Shown: in pieces, positions 43,928 through 51,594 of the stretch
Numbering within the stretch: position 1 is the stretch's first letter
Layout of the letters: every line of letters begins with the position of its first letter
The notes under the pieces: generated by a model
The model's database searches: none
Seen by the model: only the letters and a program-made list of their open reading frames with translations
What the model was told of the DNA's origin: nothing
Assembly (NCBI RefSeq): GCF_000284015.1
Contig: NC_016943.1
Location: 2,893,541 to 2,957,540 of the forward strand
Direction of reading: 5' to 3'
DNA: 64,000 nucleotides
From: Blastococcus saxobsidens DD2
GTDB taxonomy: Bacteria > Actinomycetota > Actinomycetes > Mycobacteriales > Geodermatophilaceae
Position numbers and translations under genes: made by a program

Positions 43928-44992
43928 TCACGGGCGGTACCGCGGGTCGTAGCCGGTGGTGAGCGCGTCGCGGTTGTGCCGCCACTTCGGTTCCTTGTTG
44001 GCCGTGGCGTTCGTGATGCCGCGCATGCGCCGGACGAAGGCGCCGTAGGGCTTGCCGAGCATCGAGGAGAGGCTTCCGCCGGGGGGCATGTCCATGAACG
44101 GCATGAACTTGTCGGGGAAGCCCGGCATGGTGCAGGCGATGCAGATCCCGCCCACGTTGGGGCACCCGCCGACACCGTTCATCCAGCCCCGCTTGGGCAC
44201 GTTGCAGTTGACGACCGGGCCCCAGCAGCCGATCTTGACCTGGCACTTGGGCGAGTTGTAGTCCTTGGCGAAATCGGCCTGCTCGTAGTACGAGCCGCGG
44301 TCGCACCCCTCGTGCACGGTCTTGCCGAACAGCCACTGCGGTCGCAGCAGCTCGTCCAGCGGCGGCGGGGGCGCCGAACCCGCCGCGTGGTACAGCACCC
44401 AGGTCAGCGTCTCCATGAAGTTCTCCGGCTGCACCGGGCAGCCGGGGATGTTGACGATCGGCAGCGCCCCGGCGGACGTGAAGTCCCAGCCCAGGTAGTC
44501 GGCCAGCCCCATGGAGCCGGTCGGGTTGCCGGCCATGGCGTGGATGCCGCCGTAGGTGGCGCAGGTGCCGATCGCGACGACCGCCCAGGCCTTGGGCGCC
44601 AGCTGGTCGATCCACCAGTTCAGGGTCAGCGGCTGACCGGTCTCCAGGTCGTTGCCGAAGGAGGTCCAGTACCCTTCGCCGTTGATCTTCTCGTTCGGGA
44701 TCGAGCCCTCGATCACCAGGATGAACGGTGCGTCCAGCTCCCCCCGGGCCGCCGCCCGGAAGGGGGCCAGGAACTCCTCGCCGCCCACCGTCGGGGACAG
44801 CACCTTGTTGTGCAGGTGGACCGTCGGCAGGCCGGGGATCATGCCGGTGACGACGTCCTCGATCGACGGCTGGCTGGACGCGGTGATCGACACGGTGTCG
44901 CCGTCGCAGCTCATCCCCTCCGAGATCCAGAGGATGTGCACCTCGTCGAAGCCCCCCGCCGTCGGCGTCGTCGCCTCTCTCAGCTGGGTCAT
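43928..44992 (-). CDS. hhyS: group 1h [NiFe] hydrogenase small subunit
   Basis: A 354-residue small subunit carrying the iron-sulfur relay. Near the N-terminus the proximal-cluster motif reads EGMSCDGDTVS: Cys29 is kept but the next ligand position is Asp32 instead of Cys, the form seen in oxygen-insensitive group 1h enzymes. Further cluster ligands lie in IGTCATYGG, NIPGCPVQPENF and the C-terminal GCWGPVVNC, GGCPNVGGICIACTMPG. No Tat signal is present. ATG 44992 has AAGGA upstream. It lies 43 bp before hhyL. Confidence 0.92.
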   Translation of the reverse strand: MTQLREATTPTAGGFDEVHILWISEGMSCDGDTVSITASSQPSIEDVVTGMIPGLPTVHLHNKVLSPTVGGEEFLAPFRAAARGELDAPFILVIEGSIPNEKINGEGYWTSFGNDLETGQPLTLNWWIDQLAPKAWAVVAIGTCATYGGIHAMAGNPTGSMGLADYLGWDFTSAGALPIVNIPGCPVQPENFMETLTWVLYHAAGSAPPPPLDELLRPQWLFGKTVHEGCDRGSYYEQADFAKDYNSPKCQVKIGCWGPVVNCNVPKRGWMNGVGGCPNVGGICIACTMPGFPDKFMPFMDMPPGGSLSSMLGKPYGAFVRRMRGITNATANKEPKWRHNRDALTTGYDPRYRP

Positions 44993-45056
44993 CACGCGTC
45001 CTTCCGTCGCCGGTTGCCGGTCATCGCTGCGTGCGCGTGCAGCTCCATGTGCGTGG

Positions 45057-45602
45057 TCATGTGCGGGGCCGGCCCTGCACCCGGTCCCGCAGCCGGTCGT
45101 AGATCGCCGCGACCGGGGCCGCGAGGGCCAGCAGCGGCGGCTCGTCGGGAGCGAGCGGATGCGGCCGCGTGGGCGCGCGCTGCTTGGCCGCATCGAGCTC
45201 GGCCCCCAGTTCGGTGAGCGCCTGCTCGTCGAGGTGCTCGCGCAGCTGCGGCATGAGCTCCTGCTCGTCCTCCTGGACGTGGCCGGCGACGACATCCTGC
45301 AGCTGCGCCATGAGGGCACCGGTCCGCTCGTCGCCCTCGGACAGCCGGTCGAGCTCGATCAGCTGCCGTTTCACCGCGGCGTGCCGGTCCAGGCGCCGGC
45401 AGACCGCGGTCTCCCCGTCCGGCAGCACTCGCCTGGCCAGCGGGTAGAACATCAGCTCCTCCAGCGCCGCGTGCTTGGACAGCTCCCGGACGAGCATCTC
45501 CACCACGCCGCGGCGCTGGCTGTCGGAAGCCGCCGCCGGGTAGTCGCGGAAGAGCTGCTCCACCATCCGGTGGTCGTGGCTGAGCAGTTCGATGGCGTCC
45601 AT
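45057..45602 (-). CDS. hemerythrin-domain protein
   Basis: A 181-residue four-helix protein with hemerythrin/HHE-type ligands: HDH (about 9-11), His-Glu in KHAALEELMFYP, His in DRHAAVKRQL, and HxxxxE in GHVQEDEQELMP. It should bind a di-iron site that can take up O2 or redox signals. It lies between the hydrogenase protease and hhyS on the same strand, which is unusual for a typical Hyp/Hhy set. A role in oxygen sensing or iron supply for the hydrogenase is inference. Confidence 0.85.
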   Translation of the reverse strand: MDAIELLSHDHRMVEQLFRDYPAAASDSQRRGVVEMLVRELSKHAALEELMFYPLARRVLPDGETAVCRRLDRHAAVKRQLIELDRLSEGDERTGALMAQLQDVVAGHVQEDEQELMPQLREHLDEQALTELGAELDAAKQRAPTRPHPLAPDEPPLLALAAPVAAIYDRLRDRVQGRPRT

Positions 45603-45635
45603 CGCGTCCCCTCTCTGGCGCGCTGCGGATGCTGG

Positions 45636-46166
45636 TCAGGCGACCTCGACGCGGGCCTCCTCCGGATGCTGCGGTCCCGGCAACAGGTCGCGGACGACGT
45701 CGGCGACCAGCCGGCGGGCCGGCTCGACGGCGGCCTGCACCACCGCGGACAGCTCCATGCGCTCCTCGATCACGGCGGGCCGGCAGCCGACGACCAGCAC
45801 CCGCTCGACCGCTCCGCCGAGGCTGCGCATCAGGTCGATCACCGCGATCGGGCTCATCCCGTGCCCGTCGACGGCCGGCACCGCCAACGCGTCGACCGGT
45901 TCGCGCTCGTCGTCGAGCGGCACCTCCAGGACGGCGAGGGTGCCCGGGGGCTCGTCGAGCGGGACGGCGTCGACCATGACCACCGTCGAGTAGCGGCCGT
46001 CCAGCAGCTCGTAGGCCAGGTGCACGCCGCGGATGCCGTAGTCGACGACGTCGACGGCGTCCGGGAGATCGGCCGGGTCGAGCCCGGTGACCACCTCGAC
46101 GCCGAACCCGTCGTCGCCGAGGAAGACGTTGCCGATGCCGGCGACCAGCACACGCGCGCGGTTCAT
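45636..46166 (-). CDS. hydrogenase maturation protease (HyaD/HybD type)
   Basis: A 176-residue endopeptidase that trims the C-terminus of the large subunit after nickel insertion. The N-terminus has GIGNVFLGDDGFGVEVV, containing the acidic metal ligand of the HybD family. VMVDAVPLDEPPG and GHGMSPIAVIDLMRS hold the second and third nickel-ligand positions. ATG 46166 overlaps the stop of the upstream 502-residue gene as ATGA. Its target is most likely HhyL, 2.3 kb downstream. Confidence 0.87.
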   Translation of the reverse strand: MNRARVLVAGIGNVFLGDDGFGVEVVTGLDPADLPDAVDVVDYGIRGVHLAYELLDGRYSTVVMVDAVPLDEPPGTLAVLEVPLDDEREPVDALAVPAVDGHGMSPIAVIDLMRSLGGAVERVLVVGCRPAVIEERMELSAVVQAAVEPARRLVADVVRDLLPGPQHPEEARVEVA

Positions 46167-47671
46167 CCGCTCACCGCCCCCTCCTCGGGCAGCGGTCGCA
46201 GCTCGTCAGGCAGGAAGTAGTGGTAGCGACGGCGCCACTGGTGCAGCTCGGCGGCGGGGTCGTCCTCCAGCGTGACCGCGACCTGCCGCTCGTCGTCCAC
46301 GTCGAGGAAGACGCCCTCCACGCGGGCGGTGCGGCCGGCGAGGAAGACGTCGTGCGCGTCGGTGCCGTGCGTGCGCGGCTGCAGCTCCACCCGCGAACCT
46401 CTGGTCACGGCGACACCGGCCACGACGACGGCATCGGTGTCCGGCGAGAGATGCGCATCGGCACCCGGCTCCCACCAGGGCAGCGCGGACTCCTCGTCGG
46501 CGGCGGCCGACTCCCCCGCGTTCTCCCCGTGCCGGATCGGGCGCAGCGAACGGACGGCGCCGTGCAGCCGCGCCAGCACCTCCTCCGGGAGGTGGTCGAC
46601 CCGGTCGAGGATGGCCGCCGCCTGCGGGTCGGTGGCCCGGACCTCGCGCTTCTCCTCGTCGGTGAGCGTCATCGTGCGCAGCGACAGGATCTCGTCGATC
46701 TCGCCGGAGTCGAACAGCGGCCCCGGGCTCTCCGGCGCGATCTGCGGGTGGTCGTAGAGGATGATCGGCGAGGAGAGCACCACGTCGCGGCCGCCGGACT
46801 CTCCCGCGAGCACCGGGAACGTGTGCACGTTGCGGCACCCCTCCGCTGCGCGGGACGCCCAGATCGGCGGCTCGAGGAGCGACACGAACCGTCCGCCGCG
46901 CACCCCGATCAGCGTGTGCGCCGCCACGAGCGAGTGCCGCAGGGCCTCGGGCCGGGCAACGTCGGCGGCCACCGTGGTCACGGAGTTCGCAGTGACCACC
47001 CGCAGCCGGTGCAGCCGGTACGGGGCCTCCGCCGCCGCGGTCTCGAGCGTGAGCGTGGCCGACACCGGCCAGCTCCGGCGCACGATCCGGCCCACGTCAG
47101 TGCCCGCGCCGTCGCGCAACTGCTCGACCTCCTCCCCGCCGGGCGCGGTGACTTCCGTGGTCCGGGCACCGCCGCGCAGCTCGCCGACGGAGGCATGGAC
47201 GTCGAACTCGCGAGGCAGTGCCTCGTCGAAGGTCAGGTGTCGCTGCCCGTCGACGTCGAGCGCGTCGACCCCGACGAAGGCGCCTGCAGCGGTACGGCGC
47301 TCGACGGCGCGGTGCTGCAGTTGCAGGAAGCGCAGCCGCACGTGCACCTCGGCCTCGTCCGGCGCCTCCAGCAGGCACTCGGTCTGCTGGTGCCACGCGT
47401 CGGCCGAGCCGGCGACGCTGGTGTCGGCGGGCCCGGCGGCCGCCACGACCTCACGGGGAGCCAGCACACCGAACTGCCAGCGCACCCGGTTCTTCGGCGA
47501 GGACCGCCGGTAGGGGTAGAGCAGATATCCCTCGTAGAGGATGGCATCGGCGACCGCACGGGCGTACTCGAACCCGGCCGCCGGGGAAGAGACGGGAGGC
47601 GACCTCAGCGAGGACACGGCCCCCTGGCTGCCCTCGGGCGGCCGGCCGTGCTCGTGGGTCGCCGCACTCAT
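46163..47671 (-). CDS. conserved hypothetical protein of the hydrogenase cluster
   Basis: A 502-residue protein I cannot assign to a known family. It has ADAILYEGYLLYPYRRSS near residue 42. A beta-rich middle follows, then EEKREVRATDPQAAAILDRV and ELHQWRRRYHYFLPDELRPL close to the end. No signal peptide, membrane segment or cofactor motif is evident. Operon position (hypB upstream, protease directly downstream with a 4-base overlap) suggests a job in hydrogenase maturation or regulation. Confidence 0.75.
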   Translation of the reverse strand: MSAATHEHGRPPEGSQGAVSSLRSPPVSSPAAGFEYARAVADAILYEGYLLYPYRRSSPKNRVRWQFGVLAPREVVAAAGPADTSVAGSADAWHQQTECLLEAPDEAEVHVRLRFLQLQHRAVERRTAAGAFVGVDALDVDGQRHLTFDEALPREFDVHASVGELRGGARTTEVTAPGGEEVEQLRDGAGTDVGRIVRRSWPVSATLTLETAAAEAPYRLHRLRVVTANSVTTVAADVARPEALRHSLVAAHTLIGVRGGRFVSLLEPPIWASRAAEGCRNVHTFPVLAGESGGRDVVLSSPIILYDHPQIAPESPGPLFDSGEIDEILSLRTMTLTDEEKREVRATDPQAAAILDRVDHLPEEVLARLHGAVRSLRPIRHGENAGESAAADEESALPWWEPGADAHLSPDTDAVVVAGVAVTRGSRVELQPRTHGTDAHDVFLAGRTARVEGVFLDVDDERQVAVTLEDDPAAELHQWRRRYHYFLPDELRPLPEEGAVSG

Positions 47672-47781
47672 CGCGCGACGCCGTCCGCTGTGGGCGGATC
47701 AGGGGGCCTGGACCGCTGGGACCGCCGGTCGTGCGCCGCTGCTCCGCGCATCCGGCTCACCCCCTCGTCGGCCACTCCGGG

Positions 47782-47797
47782 TGTGATGTGGAGCACA
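47782..47797. promoter_or_regulatory. candidate Crp/GlxR-type operator
   Basis: TGTGATGTGGAGCACA matches the TGTGA-N6-TCACA pattern at 9 of 10 positions. It lies in the 145-bp gap between the hypB stop (47817) and the 502-residue gene (start 47671). It would thus sit 111 bp upstream of the start of the protease-hhySL genes. Crp-family regulation of energy genes is common in actinobacteria. A single site by eye is weak evidence. Confidence 0.35.
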
Positions 47798-47816
47798 CAC
47801 CCGGCGGTTGCCGATG

Positions 47817-48617
47817 TCAACAGGAACGCTGTGGCCGCCGAGCGCGCAACCAGCCGTACCAATCCGTCAGCCCGTCCCCGCGGGTGGCGGAGACCAGCAC
47901 GATCTCGGCGGCGGCGTTGAGCCGGCGGACCTGCTCGGCGCAGCGCTCCGGATCGAAATCGACATACGGCAGCAGGTCCACCTTGTTGATCAGCACCAGA
48001 TCCGCGGTGCGGAACATGTGCGGGTACTTCACCGGTTTGTCGTCGCCCTCGGGCACCGACATGACCACCACACGAACGGTCTCGCCGAGATCGAACAGAG
48101 CCGGGCAGACCAGGTTGCCGACGTTCTCGACGACGACCATCGAACCGTCGGGTGGGCCGAGCTCCTCGAGACCGCGGCGGACCATCTCCGCGTCCAGATG
48201 GCAGCCCGCGCCGGTGTTGATCTGCACCACGGGGCGGCCGGTCGCCCGGATGCGGTCCGCATCCACCAGCGTCTCCTGATCCCCCTCGATCACGAAGATC
48301 GGCCAGCGATCGTCCAGCTCTCGGATCGTCCGTTCCAGCAGGGTGGTCTTCCCGGAGCCCGGTGAACTCATCAGGTTCACCGAGACGATCTGCCGCGCGG
48401 CCAGGGAGCGGCGGTTCTGCGCGGCCAGCTCGTCGTTCTTCGCCAGCACGCGCTGCTCGAGGACGACGGTCCGGGCGGCGGGCCCCGGTTCCGGCGCGTG
48501 CACGTGCGCTTCCGTCCGGTCGTGCCCGTGCCCGTGCTCGTGTCCGTGCTCGTGCGCGGCCGTCAATGCGGTCAGCCGGACTCCGGCGTCGTCGTCGCAG
48601 CCGCAGGTCCGGCACAT
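47817..48617 (-). CDS. hypB: HypB nickel-insertion GTPase
   Basis: A 266-residue GTPase that helps deliver nickel to [NiFe] hydrogenase. It opens with MCRTCGC, a nickel-binding motif, followed by a histidine-rich stretch (HEHGHEHGHGHD). Walker A is NLMSSPGSGKTTLLE. The nucleotide and metal-site segments are GDQETLVDADRI, INTGAGCHLD, VENVGNLVCP and the NKxD motif in INKVDLL. ATG 48617 lies 1 bp after the hypA stop, so they form a pair. A 145-bp gap separates it from the next gene. Confidence 0.93.
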   Translation of the reverse strand: MCRTCGCDDDAGVRLTALTAAHEHGHEHGHGHDRTEAHVHAPEPGPAARTVVLEQRVLAKNDELAAQNRRSLAARQIVSVNLMSSPGSGKTTLLERTIRELDDRWPIFVIEGDQETLVDADRIRATGRPVVQINTGAGCHLDAEMVRRGLEELGPPDGSMVVVENVGNLVCPALFDLGETVRVVVMSVPEGDDKPVKYPHMFRTADLVLINKVDLLPYVDFDPERCAEQVRRLNAAAEIVLVSATRGDGLTDWYGWLRARRPQRSC

Positions 48618-48618
48618 C

Positions 48619-48948
48619 TCACGCCACCTCCACGGATCGGATCAGCAGTTCGTGCCCGGCGGTGACGGCGACGTCGGCGCTACCGCAGGGGCAGAGCAGG
48701 ACGAGGTCGTCGATGCCGAAGTCCGCCCCGCAGCCACGGCAGCGGGCGCGACCGGCGGGTTCCTCGATCACCATCTCGGCACCCTGCAGCGGGGTTCCCT
48801 CGGTGACCAGCTCGAAGGAGAACCGCAGCGCGTCCGGGACGACGCCGGAGAGCCGTCCTACGGCCAGCCGGAGACAGCGCACCGACCGGTCCCCGGTCCG
48901 TTCCAGCACGGCCTCCACCACGGCCTGGCTGATCGCGAGCTCGTGCAC
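48619..48948 (-). CDS. hypA: HypA nickel metallochaperone
   Basis: A 109-residue HypA. The start is VHELAISQAVVEAV (initiator GTG 48948), with His2 as the nickel ligand. The zinc domain has CRGCG as first pair and CPCG as second. The second is CxC instead of the usual CxxC, one residue short. It hands nickel to HypB. It is the first gene of the minus-strand hydrogenase block; 242 bp separate it from the small membrane gene at 49191, leaving room for a promoter. Confidence 0.87.
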   Translation of the reverse strand: MHELAISQAVVEAVLERTGDRSVRCLRLAVGRLSGVVPDALRFSFELVTEGTPLQGAEMVIEEPAGRARCRGCGADFGIDDLVLLCPCGSADVAVTAGHELLIRSVEVA

Positions 48949-49190
48949 CCTGCGCACCCCCGGTCGTCCCTGCCGAGGCCGGAACACCCGCCCCCGGCCG
49001 TGGATCTGCCCGTCGGCCGGCCATGTCCCCTGTCCTAGCCCTCCGGCGAGGACGCCGCAAGCGGACCGAGCCCCGGCCAGCCGGCCGCACGCGCCGCTGT
49101 CGCCCGGCCGGGAACTCTCGCTCGCCAAGGGCTCGGCGGCACCACGGGTCGGCCGTACAGCGCCGGACGACCGACCGACCGACCGCACGG

Positions 49191-49430
49191 TCACGACCGG
49201 GCGTCCACCGACCACCCCGTCGCGGTGCCGGCGGGCGGGCCGAGGGACTCGCTGCCGTCCTCGGCGGTCTCGCTGGCCGCGAAGTAGACGACCAGCCAGA
49301 CCACCAGCACGACCAGGATGACGCCTCCCACGAGCGAGGCGATGAGCCGCAAGGACCGCGGCTGCCGCTGCTCCGGGTCGGCCGGCCCCCGCTGCCGGCG
49401 CCGGTCCCCGGGATCGCCGGGAGTGCTCAT
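49191..49430 (-). CDS. small single-helix membrane protein
   Basis: A 79-residue protein with a basic, hydrophilic N-terminus (GDRRRQRGPADPEQRQPRS), one helix (LIASLVGGVILVVLVVWLVV) and a short acidic outer tail. AGGAGG is 4 nt before ATG 49430, so it is surely translated. It lies 56 bp after the CtaG-like gene on the same strand. The role is unknown; it could be a subunit or assembly factor of the neighbouring oxidase. Confidence 0.7.
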   Translation of the reverse strand: MSTPGDPGDRRRQRGPADPEQRQPRSLRLIASLVGGVILVVLVVWLVVYFAASETAEDGSESLGPPAGTATGWSVDARS

Positions 49431-49486
49431 CGTTCCTCCTCCTCTCGTGGCCCTGGTCCGCCCGTCGCCACGCCGAGGGTCGTCCG

Positions 49487-50413
49487 CTACCGACCGCTCC
49501 GCAAGGTGACCGGCGGCGCTCGACGGCCGGTCACGACCGGCTGCCCGGCCCCCGGTCCTGACGGGACCGGGAGCTGTCCTTCCGCATCGCCGTCCGACCG
49601 CACCAGCCGCCACAGCAGGACGACGGCGGCCAGCAGGTAGACCGGCATGCCGGCCATCCACATGACGGCACCGGCCACCTGCTGGTCGACCACCGGATCG
49701 AAACCGTGCTGGGCGGCGGTTCCGACGTACACGTCGTACCAGGGCGTCGTCGAGAACAGCATCATCCCGCCGAGCACCGCCTCGCCCAACGCCGGGATCA
49801 GCACGGCGACCAGCCCGGCCACCAGTTGCCCCAGGCGCCGGCGCGGAACGCGGAGGACGTGCCACCAGAAGACCAGGCCGACCGCGAGGAACGTCAGGTG
49901 CTCCGCGATGTGCACCGGCGTCGAGAGGACCGCGGCCTCGTAGGCGGCCGGGAGGTGCCAGAGCAGGACGACGGCCAGGTAGAGGACCGCCACGGCCAGG
50001 ACGGCGGCCGGGCGCCGGGCCACCCGGACCAGGCGCGCCCACGGCCGGGCCACGACCGACCGGGCCGGCTCGGGCAGCGCCGCGATGACCCGGGGCATCG
50101 GGTCGGCCAGCACCAGCAGGGGTGCCGCCACGATGGTGAGCAGCAGGTGCTGGACCATGTGTGCGGTGAGGGAGTCCTCGCCGAGCCGCTCGAGCGGCGA
50201 CGCCAGAGCGGCGGCCAGCGCGACCAGGCCCAGGACCCAGGCCGCCGCCGGTCCGGCGGTGGCCCACGGCGTACGCCGGCGCGGCGCCGTCCGGACCAGC
50301 AGGCACAGGTAGGCCAGCCCGGCCAGCGCCAGGGACGCCAGCGGGACCGCCGGCCAGTCCGTGGTCCCCGCCGGATGGGCGAGGACGTCGACCGTCGTTC
50401 CGATCCCGGTCAC
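49487..50413 (-). CDS. ctaG: CtaG-like cytochrome c oxidase assembly protein, second copy
   Basis: A 308-residue membrane protein of the caa3_CtaG family, about seven helices. It shares with the 20663-21601 copy the blocks LTAHMVQHLLLTIVAAPLLV, PVHIAEHLTFLAVGLVFWWH and DQQVAGAVMWMAGMPVYLLA. GGGGAG is 3 nt before GTG 50413. It is divergent from the second oxidase operon (215 bp apart), which it most likely serves in copper-centre assembly. Confidence 0.85.
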   Translation of the reverse strand: MTGIGTTVDVLAHPAGTTDWPAVPLASLALAGLAYLCLLVRTAPRRRTPWATAGPAAAWVLGLVALAAALASPLERLGEDSLTAHMVQHLLLTIVAAPLLVLADPMPRVIAALPEPARSVVARPWARLVRVARRPAAVLAVAVLYLAVVLLWHLPAAYEAAVLSTPVHIAEHLTFLAVGLVFWWHVLRVPRRRLGQLVAGLVAVLIPALGEAVLGGMMLFSTTPWYDVYVGTAAQHGFDPVVDQQVAGAVMWMAGMPVYLLAAVVLLWRLVRSDGDAEGQLPVPSGPGAGQPVVTGRRAPPVTLRSGR

Positions 50414-50544
50414 CGGCTCCCCGCTGCAGCCGGTCGATCGGATCCGTTGCTCATGCCGCCAGTGTGCTGCCTGGCCGTCCTGCACCGCAGGGCGATCCGC
50501 AGCCTGTCCGACGCCACCCATCGACCGGTCGCCGCCTCGTGCGG

Positions 50545-50572
50545 TTGTGCGTTCCAGCGACGCCGTTAAGGT
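50545..50572 (+). promoter_or_regulatory. possible promoter of the caa3-bc operon
   Basis: TTGTGC (50545-50550) and TAAGGT (50567-50572) are 16 bp apart and fit the loose actinobacterial sigma-70 pattern (TTGxxx, TAxxxT). They lie 57 bp before the ctaC start. Only a weak by-eye match. Confidence 0.25.
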
Positions 50573-50628
50573 CAGGAAGATCGCGGGGGGCCTCGACCGG
50601 TCGCCCCCTCCGTGCCCCGGGGAGATCA

Positions 50629-51594
50629 GTGGACGTGCCGAGCGCAGCCGTGCCGCTGGCGGCGCCGGTACCGGGCTCGGTGCTCGACCCTGTCGGCCCG
50701 GTCGCCGAGCAGATCGCCGGTCTCACCTGGTTCATGATCGTGATCGGCACCCTGCTGTGGGCCGCCACGGTGCTGTTCCTGGTGCTCGCGCTGCGCCACC
50801 GCGCGCGCCGGGCACCCCGGCGCAACACCCGGGGTGCCAAGGCCTTCATCGCGGGGTGGGGGGTGGTCGTCCCGATGATCGTCCTGCCGGCGGTGTTCGC
50901 CTACAGCCTGGTGGTCGGCGTGCACATCTCCCGACCCGCACCACCCCAGGCCGTGGACATCGAGGTCGTCGGCTACCAGTTCTGGTGGGAGGTCCGCTAT
51001 CCCGACAGCGGCGTGGTGACCGCGAACGAGGTCCACGTACCCGTCGGGCGCCCGGTCCGGCTCAGGCTGACCTCCGCGGACGTGATCCACAGCCTCTGGG
51101 TGCCTCCCGTCTCCGGCAAGGTCGACCTCGTGCCCGGCCGGGAGAACACCATGACGTTCCAGGTCGACGAACCCGGCACCTACCTCGGTGAGTGCGCCGA
51201 GTTCTGCGGCATCCAGCACGCGCGCATGCAGTTCGTGCTGGTGGCCCAGCCGGAGGAGGAGTTCGAGGAGCACCTGCGCACCCTGCAGCTGGCCTCCAGC
51301 CGGCCGGACACCTCGCTCGAGGCGGCCGGCCGCGAGGTCTTCCTCGCCGCTTCCTGCGGTGAGTGCCACCGCATCGAGGACGTCAGCGGAGGAGGCGTCG
51401 CCCCGGCCCCGGACCTCACCCACCTCGCCTCCCGCGACACCATCGCCGCCGGCATGCTGGAGAACACTCGCGGCAACCTGGCCGGCTGGATCCTCGACCC
51501 CCAGGGCCTCAAGCCCGGCGTCCGGATGCCGCCCAACAACCTCGACGGCGACGAACTGCAGGCGCTCCTGGCCTACCTGGAGAGCCTGGAATGA
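50629..51594 (+). CDS. ctaC: caa3-type cytochrome c oxidase subunit II with fused heme c domain
   Basis: A 321-residue subunit II. Two helices precede the CuA domain with CAEFCGIQHARM. At the C-terminal end a cytochrome c domain is added: CGECH heme site (about residue 245) and the Met ligand in VRMPPNNL. This makes it a caa3-type oxidase able to take electrons directly onto its own heme c. GTG 50629 is preceded by GGGGAG; GTG 50635 is an alternative. The gene overlaps ctaD by ATGA. It heads the eight-gene operon. Confidence 0.88.
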   Translation: MDVPSAAVPLAAPVPGSVLDPVGPVAEQIAGLTWFMIVIGTLLWAATVLFLVLALRHRARRAPRRNTRGAKAFIAGWGVVVPMIVLPAVFAYSLVVGVHISRPAPPQAVDIEVVGYQFWWEVRYPDSGVVTANEVHVPVGRPVRLRLTSADVIHSLWVPPVSGKVDLVPGRENTMTFQVDEPGTYLGECAEFCGIQHARMQFVLVAQPEEEFEEHLRTLQLASSRPDTSLEAAGREVFLAASCGECHRIEDVSGGGVAPAPDLTHLASRDTIAAGMLENTRGNLAGWILDPQGLKPGVRMPPNNLDGDELQALLAYLESLE

